Part shown: one piece after another, positions 1-11,849 of the stretch
How positions within the stretch are numbered: position 1 is the stretch's first letter
How the letters are laid out: every line of letters begins with the position of its first letter
Assembly (NCBI GenBank): GCA_009801085.1
Contig: VNWV01000003.1
Span: 2,232,001-2,296,000 of the forward strand
DNA: 64,000 nt
Reading direction: 5' to 3'
Source of the DNA: Lasiodiplodia sp. COLG20
Taxonomy: Eukaryota > Ascomycota > Dothideomycetes > Botryosphaeriales > Botryosphaeriaceae
Notes under the pieces: generated by a model
What the model saw: the letters and a program-made list of their open reading frames with translations, nothing else
Database searches by the model: none
Told to the model about the DNA's origin: nothing
Translations under genes and position numbers: made by a program

Positions 1-559
1 AGCCTCCCAGAAAGGCATCGAAAGGGACGCCCAAGCCACACTCGCATGGGTCCAAGACAATTATCCCAATGCCCACGTCATCCTCTGGGGCCAGAGTCTT
101 GGGGCAGGTGTGGCAGCAGACTTAGCAGCCCGGCAACTCAAGTCAGTGTCCGGTTCGACAACTCCTGACCAACAATTCCCAATCTCTGGAGTCATTCTCG
201 AGACGCCTTTTATTGGTATCAAGGAGATGCTCCTTGCGCTTTATCCCCAGAAATGGCTTCCTTACCGCTACCTTTGGCCTTTCTTGCGGAGTTGGTGGGA
301 CAACGAAAAAGCACTTGGTGATATTGCCGCATTGAAAGGTCATCGGAATGTGCCAATACAAATCATCACCGCCGGGGAAGATGAGATCGTCCCCGAAAGT
401 CAGGCTCAACATCTGTACACCCTGTGTAAAGAGCTGCGGCTTGACGTTCGTCGCAGAGATGTTCTCGGTGCTCTCCATAATGAGGTACCAAGCAAATCCG
501 ACGGCCGAGCCGCCATCGTTTCCTTTATTAAAGAAGTCGTTAAACGAGATGCCGACTAG
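1..559 (+). CDS. alpha/beta hydrolase, Bem46/ABHD13-like (5' partial)
   Basis: The reading frame is open from base 2, so the start lies upstream of the window. A nucleophile elbow GQSLG is encoded at about 89-103, with the Ser codon at 95-97. It is followed by an acid loop (AGEDEIVP, about 386-409) and a His near the C-terminus (ALHNEV, about 472-489), which is the usual Ser-Asp-His order of the serine hydrolase fold. The visible part has 185 residues and ends in KRDAD. The short loop plus C-terminal helix fits the Bem46/YNL320W/ABHD13 group of membrane-anchored hydrolases whose substrates are mostly unknown. The N-terminal membrane anchor expected for that group is outside the window. Family assignment is good; the substrate is not inferable. 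Confidence 0.8.
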   Translation, partial: ASQKGIERDAQATLAWVQDNYPNAHVILWGQSLGAGVAADLAARQLKSVSGSTTPDQQFPISGVILETPFIGIKEMLLALYPQKWLPYRYLWPFLRSWWDNEKALGDIAALKGHRNVPIQIITAGEDEIVPESQAQHLYTLCKELRLDVRRRDVLGALHNEVPSKSDGRAAIVSFIKEVVKRDAD

Positions 560-1109
560 GTCTGATCCATGTTTGGACCTCAAAAACGTGAGATAACAGG
601 TAGTAGGTCATTATGAATGTGAGGGGGGAAAAGAACGAGCCAAATATGTTGAAGAGGCATCAGTGACCATGTCGAAAAGTCCCACATTCAGACGCTCGAT
701 ATCTTAACAAAAGTTCAGAATGAGGTACTGCACATTGCTTCTTGTGGTGTCCTTAAGTAGAATTTGGTGGCGATACGTATATTCTCCGTATTCGATGAAT
801 TTACGTATTCCCATTTTACGTATTCCTGGCCACTGACCTCCCTTTTGCGCTATCGGTGGGGCCTCCGAAACAGATAGTGCAAAAAAGCCCGTACAATTTT
901 ACCCCGAAGCGCCTTAGAGACGCATGCTTTAAATGATTGGGGTGAGGCTGTGTCCTGGATTGCACACGCGGCGTACGGTATACGAAAAATGGCTTAATAC
1001 GAAATTGTGGTTCAGCAATAAGGCGGGCAAGAGAAAACAAGTATAACTGCACCTCTTAGCCTTTGCTACTTCCTCGGCGTCTTCATACATCCACTCATTC
1101 CTTGCCACC
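560..1109. other. intergenic, hydrolase to RTA1-like gene
   Basis: 550 bases holding the 3' region of the hydrolase gene and the promoter of the RTA1-like gene. I see no supported gene or clear repeat. Confidence 0.6.
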
Positions 1110-2105
1110 ATGCATAATTCTACACTCGTCGCCCGCGATGCTCCTTTCGACCTCATCCCGTACAACCCTTCCGCCACGGCGGCTTGGGCATTCGTCATTC
1201 TTTTCGCCATCGGGGCAACCGTACACTTCTTCTACCTCTGCTTCCTCCGAGCATGGTTCTTCATTCCCTTAGTTCTGGGCTGCGTCGGTACGTCAAATCC
1301 AAACCGGAACCTTCTTCCTTCCCTCCCTTCCCCCCAAACCCCTTGCGATCCAAACCCCCCAAAAGCTCACAACCGCATCCACACAGGCGAAGCATTCGGC
1401 TACTACGGGCGCGTCCTCGCGCACGACCACCAGCGCAGCGTCGGGCCGTTCCTGCTGCAACTGATGCTGATCCTGGCGTCGCCGCCCTTCCTCGCCGCGA
1501 CCATCTACATGACGCTGGGGCGCGTGATCCGCGCGCTCGACGCCGAGCACCACTCGATCATGCGCACCAAGTGGGTCAGCAAGATCTACGTGCTCGTCGA
1601 CATCGCCTGCTTCGGCATGCAGATGTACGGCTCGGCCATCCAGGGGTCGGGCGACGCGGCCGCCGCCACCCAGGGCATGAGCATCGTGCTCGGCGGCCTC
1701 ATCTTCCAGCTCGTCGTCTTCGTCTTCTTCATCTTCATGGCCGCCGTGTTCCACCTGCGCGCTAACAGGGAACCCACCCGCGTCTCGCGTCGTCCCGGGA
1801 TCGAGGGCCTTTGGAGGAAGTGCATGTGGGCCCTGTACACCGTCAGCGGCCTTGTGCTGGTCAGGAATGCGTATCGGATCGCCGAGTTCGCGGATAAGAG
1901 CAAGACGATCGAGAAGCATGAGGCGCCGATGTACGTGTTCGATGCGGGTTTGATGTTTTTGGTCCCGGTTGTCTTGGCCGTGGTGCATCCCGGGAGGTTG
2001 ATGAGGGTGATTCGGAAAATGAAGGATCTTCCACCCCAAGATGATAGCGAATGTGTTCCCCTGGACAATCCCCCAAGGGCAAATGAGTGGACGCAGTGGA
2101 GATAA
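1110..2105 (+). CDS. RTA1-like seven-helix membrane protein
   Basis: Two exons, 1110-1287 and 1387-2105, give 298 residues. The intron (GTACGT...ACACAG, 99 nt) has no in-frame stop, so the unspliced frame stays open. Splicing is preferred because it restores GCVGEAFGYYGR, the usual helix-2 boundary of the RTA1 family, and removes a Pro/Asn-rich insert. About seven hydrophobic segments are visible, with family-like stretches such as LASPPFLAATIYM and a conserved charged loop after it. The C-terminus is short and polar. RTA1-like proteins sit in fungal plasma or ER membranes and are linked to resistance to toxic lipids and sterol-active compounds (lipid-translocating exporter family). The actual substrate here is unknown. 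Confidence 0.85.
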   Translation: MHNSTLVARDAPFDLIPYNPSATAAWAFVILFAIGATVHFFYLCFLRAWFFIPLVLGCVGTSNPNRNLLPSLPSPQTPCDPNPPKAHNRIHTGEAFGYYGRVLAHDHQRSVGPFLLQLMLILASPPFLAATIYMTLGRVIRALDAEHHSIMRTKWVSKIYVLVDIACFGMQMYGSAIQGSGDAAAATQGMSIVLGGLIFQLVVFVFFIFMAAVFHLRANREPTRVSRRPGIEGLWRKCMWALYTVSGLVLVRNAYRIAEFADKSKTIEKHEAPMYVFDAGLMFLVPVVLAVVHPGRLMRVIRKMKDLPPQDDSECVPLDNPPRANEWTQWR

Positions 2106-2806
2106 GTTGTGGATATCAGGGAACATTGTATTTCATTATGCGTTTCTTTATTTGTCGGACTTTCTGCTAGTTGCTTTTTCTTTTGTTTTTAATAGAAAAT
2201 CATGGTATTGGGGTTTGGTGTTTGGGATAAAGTAAGAGAAGGCCTTTACACAGCGATTAAGGGCTGTGTAGATTCTGATCTGGAGATCTTGGTGGCTATT
2301 TTCTAGAGTGAGCCAAAACTGTTAAAATTCTTTGCTGGCTAGCTGCCCTATAAAACTTGCCTTGTGTCCGATCACCTTCACTTAAGTCCGTACCGGGAAG
2401 TAGAGAGTTTATCGCCAAGTACTAAATTGAACGTATGAAGGATGTTGATATGAGGAAGTTGGCGTTTACTGTTCGCTTCGCTAAGAATGTGGTCGTGCTT
2501 GGTCACGGCGTTGAACAGCACGAATCCGACCTCCGTGCTTGACATGCGTCGGGAATAGAATCTAGCTCTCACAGGAGACCGAAGCCGACCAGGAGGACGC
2601 GGATTGGACTCTAAGTCGTGAAGGGGAGGGAAGGTAATAGGAAAGCGTAGCATGAGACTCTCGAGAGTTGAGAACAAAAGGTTCTGCTCTGATAAAATTC
2701 AATTCACGTTTCTTTGGGTATCATCTGAATACAAAAACCCCTTGTGTATGTTCCATGAACGCCTCTGCCCATGACAAAGTGACCTGCTGCCTGCTCAAAC
2801 CAGACA
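2106..2806. other. intergenic between convergent genes
   Basis: 700 bases between the 3' ends of the RTA1-like gene (+) and NPR2 (-). I see only UTR/terminator-type sequence and no supported gene. Confidence 0.6.
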
Positions 2807-4745
2807 TCACCGATTCACCACCAACACATCTCCAAACCCCTTCCTCATCTTCGCCAGCACTTCCCGCTCGCTCATGCCCAACTCCGTGCAAATCTCATCG
2901 AAGCAGTGCAGGCCGTCCAGATACCTCGCCAGCGGCAGCTCTCTACAGTACGCGGCACCACTACCGTTCCCGCTCGCCTTGTCTCCACCATCCCCATCCC
3001 CTCCCGCCCCTCCGCCATCTTCCACATCGGAATCAACCCGCCACGGGCTCGCATACCCGTTGTGGCCCCTCCACCGCGCCCCGTGCAGGTGGTCGTAGCC
3101 ATCGTAGCTCGCCGTCGTGCCGGCTAGGGCGCCCGCGCTCGTCGTGATGGCATACTTGTGCACGCGGTAGAGAAAGCCCTTGATGACGCCGAAGGTGACC
3201 ATGCGGCGGACGTCGATGTGCGTGAGCAGCGTCGAGTTCTCCAGCACCCAAGTCCGCAGCGTCACGCCCTGACGCATCGACGAGTAGAGCTGGATCAGAA
3301 CGTCGGCGCTGACCATGGGCTGGTTTGGGGCGAGGACGAGGTTGGCGGTGAACGAGGTCAGAGCGGCTGACGAGTGCGTGCCGATGGTCGAGGAGCGATG
3401 GGTGCGGTTGTGGACCAAGGTTGTTTGAGTGGGGCTACCGGTGGCAGTCGTGGTTGCCGTGGAGCCACCGAGGGTGCTGCCAACGCTGGTTTTACGGGAG
3501 TGGCCGTGTGACGGCTTGTGAGAGTCCCGGCGAAGCTCCTCGGGAAGGGTGGCAGCCTCGTTGCTGATTGAGGCATCTAGGAAGCGTGGGATACGAACAT
3601 AGCGTGCGCATTCGGCGAGAGCGGCTTCATCGGTGAAGAAATGGGCAATGATGGGGGTAGGCGCGTACATGGCGCCGAACTGGAAGATGTCCAGTAGAAC
3701 AACGCAGTCGTAATAGACCAGGTGCTGGATTGCCTTTCGAGTGAGTCCAATGTCGGTATCGGCAAGCTGAGAGATGAAGTACACCGAGTTGATGCCGTCG
3801 ATGTATGGAAGAATACGGGTGAGCGTCAGATCTGAAGAAAGTGTAGCACAGCGGTTGCTGAACGAGTGTGGATTCATGGCAGAGGGCGCTGTGTACATCT
3901 CGATATCAATGGTGAGTAGTGGGACATGCCATGCGTGGACGGGAGCTGGCGGTAGCCGAGTTGGGAAAAGTTTGAGATTGATTGTATTCGAATCGTCTTG
4001 GAGCTCTGGTTAACGAAGATGGTGGCGTGGGGATTATACATGTGTGACTTACCAATCGGAATCATGCACTCGCAGTAATTGTTCAGATCCTCCAAGATCA
4101 TCTCACAGAGGGCATACACTTTACTGCTGGCGCCCATTTCAGCGGGCTCGTCCAGGCTGAGTCCGTCCAAGCCCAGCGACTTCACGGACTGGCTTTCGCT
4201 CATGCTCTCAGCAATCGACGCAGCCCTTTCCACTCTCCTGATGCCTAGGCCAACGCTTGAAGTTCTTGCTGGATCCCCAAGCACATCCCACGGTATGTCC
4301 TTCTCTTCTTTGCTTAAGAAGCTGCCCTGCTCCTCCAAATTCCGCAGCAACTTCCCTAGCTTCCGCACAACGCTCGCGTAGCTGTTCCAGTCCAGTAGGT
4401 CCTCCTCGACGACAAACGCAAAATTGAAAATGAATTGATTGCGGTCGTATTTGCCATTGTAGTTATTGACGCAGACTGGGTAGCCGATGATGCGGTAGTG
4501 GTTGGCGCATACGGTGACTAGGCGGTCACAGAACTCCTGGCGCGGAATTACGTATTCAGAGACATCGCTGAAGCTGAAGAAAGGCGAAGTCTGCGCGCAT
4601 GGCGCGGTGGAAGGCGTGATTGAGCCGTCGGGCACTTGATGGAGGACGCGGGAGCCTGAGCGCGTCAGCGGTTTACTTAAATCGAGTCAACTTGGATCTC
4701 ACCTTTCTCGGGATGAAACCGAGTGTAGAAGATGCCTTTGATCAT
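2807..4745 (-). CDS. NPR2: Nitrogen permease regulator 2 (GATOR1/SEACIT subunit)
   Basis: Three exons on the minus strand: 4745-4703, 4655-4053 and 4005-2807, for 614 residues; both introns are 47 nt. The N-terminus MIKGIFYTRFHPEKG is the hallmark start of NPR2 and was found only by joining the 43-nt first exon. Further family blocks follow: FCDRLVTVCANHYRI, the stretch FAFVVEE, and LFPTRLPPAP near the middle. The C-terminal part carries the winged-helix region (RYLDGLHCFDEIC, MRKGFGDVLVV). NPR2 pairs with NPR3 in the SEACIT/GATOR1 complex at the vacuole, which acts as GAP for the Rag GTPase and restrains TORC1 in amino-acid starvation. A Gly/Asp-rich loop at about 3000 (rc) is probably disordered. 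Confidence 0.95.
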
Positions 4746-5094
4746 GATTTGGACGTGGCAGGATCTATGCGCGACTGTCGGGCTCCATGATTGTGGTGGG
4801 GTTGAACGAGTCGCGTCAAGGGAGCTCGCGTCGAGCTATAACCATAGCTCCGCAATTTCCGGTGACATCACGTGCAGGGATATAGTGGTCCATGACCGTA
4901 AAGCTGGTGCTCATAATCCATTTTCTGCTAATATCTGTTACAAAACCATCTCAACCTCCGCATTCCGTATGCATTTTTTGCTCCTATCCGCTATGCCCCT
5001 CAAGGGAGCAGTCTTCTTGCTAATCCCGAAAGTTGTCATTCTGAGAATGATATGGAAGCGACGCCATCACAAAGAAGCTCGCGATAATGCGCAT
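4746..5094. other. NPR2 promoter / BAP31-like gene 3' end
   Basis: 349 bases between the NPR2 start codon and the end of the upstream-lying BAP31-like gene; no further gene supported. Confidence 0.55.
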
Positions 5095-6021
5095 TTACCG
5101 GTCCTTCTTGGGAACGCTGTCAGAGCCAGAGACTTCATCACCCAGGCGGTTGTACTCGCGAGAGAGACCCTCAGCCTGCTTCTTCAGGTGCTCAATGTCG
5201 CGGTCCTTGGCCTCCAGTTCCTTCTTCAGGCGGCCAATCTCGCCAGCATCACCAGCTTTGCCAAGGGCCGACGAATCCTTGCTCTTGCCCTTGGAGTCGC
5301 CGCGGAGAGTCTTGACCTCCTCCTCGAGGCGCAGAACGTCGAGAATCATGACGTAGGTGCGGTTGAGGATCAGGGACAGGAAGAGGGTGAAGCCGCAGAG
5401 GTACATGTTGCGCTGCGAGTAGAACTTGCGGGCCTGGACTTCCATGCGCTCAGGGCCACCAATGACAGCGGCGCTATTGTTGTTGTTAGTCAGAGCCCGT
5501 ATTGCGCAGGCAGATTTCTACTCACCGGCCCTGCTTCTCAGCGTTCGAGGCCGCAGACAGCTCGAGCTGGACGCGGTAAACGCGGTTGACACTGTCAATG
5601 AACAGTATCAGGATGAAGATGAATGTTATCTAGTTGTCCTCCATTTAGTATGAGCCACACCTTCGGGGTGCACGCGACCACGCACCTTCATGCCATATTG
5701 TAGCTTCGCTATAAGGGGACTCTCGGAGATGAAGGTGAAGAGCTTGCGACGCCAGGTGAACGGCAGCGGGATGATGAGTGACATGAAAACCACCATCTCC
5801 GTCACCAAGAGCATAAAAACCTGCAAACGGGCGTGTTAGCATTGCGGTGACCTAAGATGTACAGAATGAGGGGTAGCTGCTCGAAGGACGGGGCCATTGC
5901 GGTGCACGGAGAGCTGAAGACTTGAGCCATCCTCGAGACACCTGCTATAAGCACCCGTAGATGTGGGTACAGCGCCGTGGAAACCGAGTAATGAACGTAC
6001 CAAGCTGTAGTAGAGCGTCAT
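5095..6021 (-). CDS. BAP31/YET3-like ER membrane protein
   Basis: Four exons: 6021-6001, 5820-5686, 5629-5526 and 5473-5095, giving 212 residues. The first exon encodes only MTLYYSL, which begins the first of three predicted membrane helices. The third helix lies around ITFIFILILFIDSVNRVYR, a typical Bap31 block, and is followed by ARKFYSQRNMYLCGFTLF. The C-terminal half is a charged coiled coil (EEEVKTLRGD, KKELEAKDRDIEHL). The protein ends in KKDR, a dilysine-type ER retrieval signal like that of mammalian BAP31. The family acts in ER export and quality control of membrane proteins. The first intron is relatively long (180 nt); the other two are 52-56 nt. Confidence 0.93.
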
Positions 6022-7212
6022 GGTGGTTGTTTGCTAGGCTGCAACAGCTGGGACGCTGAGGTGTTCGTTGGGGTAAAGGGAAGCACTCGTGGCTTTCGAG
6101 GTATGGGTGAGCTCAAGGTGGGTCTCTTGAGGGGGCTTAAGGGTGTGGAAGTTGAGTGGTTGCCTGCGGTGTCGATGGAGTATATGTGGCAGCGGGCGGG
6201 AAGGTGGGAAACGAAGCTGCGCAAACAAGCCAGGAATACGTCACATCAGAGGTCCGTGCGTTCCGGCCCGGACAACGAGGGAGCCTGGCCCTCTTCAACC
6301 TCTCAGGCCTGCGCCATCACTGCCACACCGTCGTCATCATCTTCTCCTTGCGTCACTATCCGGTACGTGTTCCCGCGATCACCTGCATGTCATGCTCTCG
6401 GATCTATGATGAGCACGCTGGGGCCATAAGACTCACCCGCTCCAACTCAGCTCCCGCTGGGCCAACTCCCACGCGCGGTTGATTTGTGATGGTGGGACTG
6501 ATTTCAAAACCAGCTACCTACATAATCTTCTCACCTTTCTGATACCCTTCCTCCACACCATTGCGTGGCTTAGTCATCGTTTCAAACTCCGTCTGACTGA
6601 CAGCTACTCTAGGAATTCGACGCACTTCGCCGAAAATGTAGCATCCCGGGGGCCGGGCTTCCCAGACCTGTGACTTTAAGTAGGATTCCCACGCTGCATG
6701 AAATCACACATATCGATATCTAGAGGGGTATCGTAGCTGAAGGTTAAGGTGAATTCGATTTTCAGTCATGTCATTGGTAGTTAAAGCTATTGCCCAGATG
6801 TACATGTGGCATTAACAATTATACGTTCTCGTGCTTCCACTGTCCACATATGTTGTTTCTTGTAAAGAAACCTGCTGAGGTATAGTTACCCCCTGTTCCA
6901 GATTCTGCAATTCTTCACGCTAGTTTTTTGCTGCAACACTCTGTAGTGTGCACAAGCATAGCTTCATTGCACTCAATTAAAGCCTATTCATTGAGACAGA
7001 AAGTAAAATTCATAGAGGACCCATCCCCCAATCACGTGGACTCATTCTGGTCAACACATGCTTTGTTCCTAAACTCCAGTTCCATGCACAGGGAATTTGT
7101 TGATGTCCATGCTTCGTCTTTTCCGGCCACAGGCATACCAGTTTGACACGTAGCCGCCCTCGAACAAACCGACTCGCGGTGCAAGTAATGGAGCTTGTCC
7201 TCCGTGTGGATC
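6022..7212. other. intergenic, BAP31-like promoter and NGG1 3' flank
   Basis: About 1.2 kb. Several short frames exist but none shows a domain, a coherent codon bias or good splice continuity. I treat it as promoter of the BAP31-like gene plus the NGG1 3' flank. Confidence 0.5.
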
Positions 7213-9569
7213 CTACTCTTCCACCTCCGTCCAACCTTCTTGCTCCTTCTCCGTGTATTTTTTCATCGTTTCATCATCAAAGATGCTGTCCTTGGGAATG
7301 CCTGCCTTGCCGTAGTCAACAACAGGACCAATGACACTGGTCCAGCGTTCCTTCTTTTCCATAAGTGCACGAATCTCCTCGCCGAGTCCGCGAGTATTCC
7401 CGGCGCCAACCTGAACAACTGCATGGCTACCACCACCAGCACCGCCAGGCCGCTTACTATTCTTTTTGCCCTTGCCAAGGTTGCGGTTGCGTTTGAGGTA
7501 GGCGGCGTTGAGCTGGTTGTTGAGATCATCTTCAATGGCACAGTATTCTTGTTGCGCCATGCGGTGTTGCGCGAGTTCGAGTAATCTCGTTTTACGTGCG
7601 CCGTTGATGATCGACTGTTTCCGCAGTTCATCTTGCAGATAGCGCAGACGTGCTGCAACCTCGTCGTCGAAATGTCCATCATAGTCCGGCTTATCATCCG
7701 CTGACAGGAAGCCGATGTGTATCAATTCTTGCATGGCACGCTCATCCATTGATGCATAGTCCATTTTTGTAGCAGGTGCGTTCTTCCATGCCGCCTGACT
7801 CGATTCCGACATGTGCGTCGCGGGTTGCTGGGGTGCAGAGGACGAATCTCCACCTTCGCCGTCTACTTCCATATCACCATTGACGGTGCCATTCGGTTCG
7901 CTAGAGGATGTGCGACCCTCAGACCGCAGGGTGGAGAGCAATCGAGAAACCAAGGGCCCAGGCGCCACAGCATCAGTTTCTGCAATGTCATCGTTCATCA
8001 TGTCCATGCTGCCCCTAGGCTCGTTTGGCGGAAGTTTCTCCGTTGGTGGATCCACGACCATGGCCCCATCTTCATCGGCCCATATCTCTTTGTAGTGCCG
8101 TGGGCCACGCCTGGGCATTTGAAACGGCGTGACACGGTCCCCCTTCCATAGGTTAGTCGAGAACTACAGCCATGGTCTAAAGCGGAACTTACTCGTTCTT
8201 TGAGGAAAGATAGGTCTTCCTCTGTCAAGGGTCTCACATAAGGCTCCACATAGTTGGCGAAGACGCCTGCATTGACTTGGGTCTGCGGCTTTGGATTACT
8301 GAAATCCTTATCAGGAGGGGTGCCTGGTGTGAGGTCTTTTAGCTCGCTTTTTGGGTAACGAGCCACACCCAGGATTTCTTTCTTCAGGTCCTCAGGCGTG
8401 TCTTCAGTGATATCCCGGATATGGTATATGGTGGGATCGTCGAATTTAGTCGGATCGGGGCCAAATGTTTGGTACGCTGGTACTGCGGGTGCCTTCTCGG
8501 GTTGATGTGAATCCTCAGAGCCGCTTGGAGAGGCTGGATTTTCGACATGGCCAGTTCCGGTAGCAGAAGGAGGAGGTTGCGAGATTGGAGAAGATATGGT
8601 CGAGGAAGCATCTAGAGCCGCGTTAATCACTGTACACTAGAGAACCCATGTAACGCAAAAATGAGATATTCTGAGTCGAGGTAGGGCAGCTAGAAAGCGC
8701 TAGGAACATGCCACCATCAGCCTGTATTGATAAACGACCACCCTTTTGTCCACCTGGACGACGCAGGCGTCTCATCGATCGAGGCATAGGTTCCGAGGCG
8801 CTAGCGTGCGGTGAATGCGTATTGTGTCGTTCTTCAGCGCTTTCGGGTAGGGGATTCTTGCGTATGGCTATATTTGGGGGTATCGCGTAGTCAAGGAGAA
8901 TAGGAGATATGGGCGGAAAATTGGCTATCGGAACGGATATCCCATGCGACGCGTGTAGCAGAACTGCAACCAAAGGGGTGTAGTGGAAAAGCTGTGGTTG
9001 TCGCATTGCCACATGGGAGCTGGCAGCATGCGCGCAAGGTTTGGGATGCTCCTACCTTTTCCCTCTGTACCATCTTGCCTAGCCACACCGTGTGCACCTA
9101 CTGCTAACGGACGCTCCTCGTCGGGCTCGCGCTTCTTCGCCTTCTTTAGCTTATGTTTCCGCTCCTCGGCCTCACGGTCGGCGCGCTCTTCGGCGTGCTG
9201 ATGTTCGAGTCGGGCTTTCCGGCGCTGCATCAAATGGCGCATGAACTTCTCGTTGGCCTCGCTGCGCGTGGTCTGGGCGGGAAGGAAGCGATTCTTGACC
9301 TCTTCGAGCATGCTGTGGAGGGCCTCGGGGGAGGGAATGCCGGCGTTGTGACCGCCATTGTTGAATATCTCCTCGATAAAAACGCTCGACGGGCTGCCCA
9401 GGTGGTTCAGGGTCGATTGCATGCCGGAGGGCGAGGTGGTGATGGGCTCGACAGACTGGTGGATGCCAGAGACCGAGGAGATCGGGGTGGTGTTGCGACT
9501 GCGCGAACGTCGGGCGTCGCGACTGGAGCTGCCGGTCTTGCTCTTGCCTTTGCCCTGTGCCGAAGGCAT
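7213..9569 (-). CDS. NGG1: SAGA/ADA adaptor subunit NGG1 (ADA3)
   Basis: Modelled as four exons: 9569-9056, 8924-8715, 8629-8193 and 8142-7213, giving 696 residues. The junction between exons 3 and 4 (FLKER/GDRVTPFQMP) and the C-terminal region are firm. They include RHYKEIWADED, the QNELHIGFL-like AMQELIHIGFL, and basic coiled segments such as RYLQDELRKQ. The N-terminal exon (IEEIFNNG, then HSMLEEVKNRFLP) also fits NGG1. The small Ser/Pro/Arg-rich second exon is less sure: its donor (GTGGCA, 8714) is weak, and an alternative acceptor at about 8963 keeps the same frame. ADA3/NGG1 links the GCN5 acetyltransferase to ADA2 in the nuclear SAGA and ADA coactivators. It is divergent from the RING gene. 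Confidence 0.88.
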
Positions 9570-9974
9570 GGTGTAGGTCGTGCAGTGGTGCTGTAGGCCG
9601 GGGTAGGCTTAGTGGAACGCGTGCCAGGCTGATGTCGCATTGTGGACGCCAAGGCAGGCACAACAATCGATAAGCGCTCATCCAAACAAGCTTTCGGAAG
9701 CCGCGGCCGCACGGACCATGCGCCTCATCGAGAAGGGGCTGGCAGGCTGGGGATGCGCGCGAGCGGGCCTCCACATCGCTGCGCTGCTCGTCTGGCCCAT
9801 CCACCGCAACCCACTCACCCGGACGCTCCGTGCGCGCCACCCACATTCCTGCGCTCTCACCTCGTGCTCCGAACAACACCGCCGTCTTTCGTCTTCCGCT
9901 GCCGTCGAGACGCACATGCGTTGCACCTGCCTCCGCAACCGTCCTCGTTCCCGGACGTCGCAGGCCTCGTAACT
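9570..9974. promoter_or_regulatory. divergent promoter NGG1 / RING ligase gene
   Basis: 405 bases between two start codons pointing outward; must contain both promoters. No specific site identified. Confidence 0.5.
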
Positions 9975-11849
9975 ATGAGTACGTCACCCGCCTGTCCGCT
10001 GCTGGCCTCGGGCCACCTCGACCTGCGATTGCGACTGCGCCCTGATGCTTACACGGCTTTTTGTCCGCCATCTAGGCGCGCAACAGGTGCAATTTCGGAC
10101 TGCCGTTTTCCCTGGCGGAGACGCTGGAGATGCCGATAATGTCACTCTCGTCGATGTGAGTGCCGCTTCATCACCCGTTGCCGATTCGCATGAGTCCTAA
10201 CTCGGCTCGCTGTAGGACGCGTATGCCTTCTTCTGGCCGGAGCCAGATGTGCGCACTCTCTCTACGAACGGCGTCAGCACAGGCGAAAACATCGTGGGTC
10301 CGCTATACGTCCCCGAGCTTGCGACGGATCAATGTAAAAATTCCACTGCCTCCTTCGTGCCCGCCAACGTAACGCGCTTCAACGACCTGCCCCCGTCCAA
10401 GAACTATCATCAGATAGCAATGGCTCCTTGGACCACTGCTCAATGTATCTACGAGTTCCTCAACAGTGCCGATACCGATCCTTTGCTTCGCGCCATTATA
10501 TTCTTCCCCACGGACGGCAGCCAGAGTATACCACCCCCGGCGAACGATGCATTGTGGGACTTGAACGATGGAGGCCACTGGAAGACAGATCACAACTTTG
10601 CAATATACGCTGTGCCAAGCTCCACAGGACGACTTGTCATGAAAGCCCTTGCGGATTACTCGGGCAACCTTACTTCAGTACCACACGGTCATGATCTCTC
10701 GGGCCAGTACCACCCTAGCGATTATGTCCGCGAAATTGCTCAAATACCCACCAGTAAGACCCCATCAAGCTTCATGTCCGCATGTGCTGATCATTTCCAG
10801 ACGGCGGAAGTTCACTTCCGAGCTTGTGGGTCTTCTTGCTTATTGTACTGGGCCTCATGGTTCTCGCGATTTGCGGCTCGTCGGTTGGTGTTCACTGGCA
10901 TCAGAAAAGAATGCGCAACCAACTGCGCGACCGCGTCATCAGGGGAGAAGTCGATCTTGAAGCCCTCGGAATCAGACGCCTCACCGTCCCTCAGGAAGTT
11001 CTGGATCGAATGCCCGTCTACGTTTACCATGCCAATGAAGCTACGCCGCAGGACGAAGAAGGACCGAAGCCTGATGGCGATACACCAGGAGCGAACGCAG
11101 CCGATCATACATCTGCATTCTCACAACCGACCTGCGCCATCTGTCTGGATGATTTCGTCGACAAAGAGACGACTGTGCGCGAGCTCCCCTGCAAACACAT
11201 TTATCACCCAGAATGCATCGACAACTTCCTGCGCGACAACTCTTCGCTATGCCCTTTGTGTAAAAAGACGGTCCTGCCCCGAGGCTATTGTCCTGCTGTT
11301 ATCACGAATGCAATGGTGCGCAGGGAACGCTGGGTTCGCCGGGTAAGACAACGCGCGGCTGCGCGCGGCTTATCTGAGGATCAGATGCGACAAGAGGAAG
11401 AGCGTGTCAGAATGGAAGAACGCACCCGGGGTGGATTCATGACTTCTCTTGCCGCTTTAGTCATGGGAGGGCACACAACGAGACAACGACCCGCAACAGC
11501 CGCCGATCTCGAGATGCAACAGGCGAACGCGTCAGCCGCAGCATCTCAATCAGTCGAGTGCCCTGATAATGAGGTTCACGGTGCAATCGTTGTTCCGGCC
11601 CCAACAGCACATGCGCGTTCCGCAGCTCCTCTAGGCAATCCAGTAGCTGAGACACCAAGTGTGCCGAGTCCGTCTGATCGTCCTGCCGCAGGAACTTCGT
11701 CTCGTCGGGAATGGGCACGACAGCGGGCTTTGACCCTTTTAGGTCGTGAACATCGCCCAGATACCTCGACTGTTGCTGACGATAATGATGCTCCTGGGCG
11801 CACGCGCTGGCGCAAGGCTCTTGGTCGCGTTTGGCCGACTCTCGGGTAA
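9975..11849 (+). CDS. PA-domain/transmembrane RING-H2 E3 ubiquitin ligase
   Basis: Best model has four exons: 9975-9978, 10076-10155, 10216-10753 and 10801-11849, for 556 residues. The luminal half resembles a protease-associated domain (APWTTAQCIYEF, then AIIFFPTDG, and the block YSGNLTSVPHG). One membrane helix follows at WVFLLIVLGLMVLAI, right after the last intron. The cytosolic half has a RING-H2 finger: CAICLDDF, CKHIYHPEC and CPLCKK (about 11131-11270), with Cys/His order C-C-C-H-H-C-C-C. This architecture matches RNF13/GRAIL-type ligases of the endomembrane system. The start is doubtful: the tiny first exon is supported by splice signals, but no signal peptide is visible. An ATG at 10045 would avoid the first intron. 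Confidence 0.8.
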
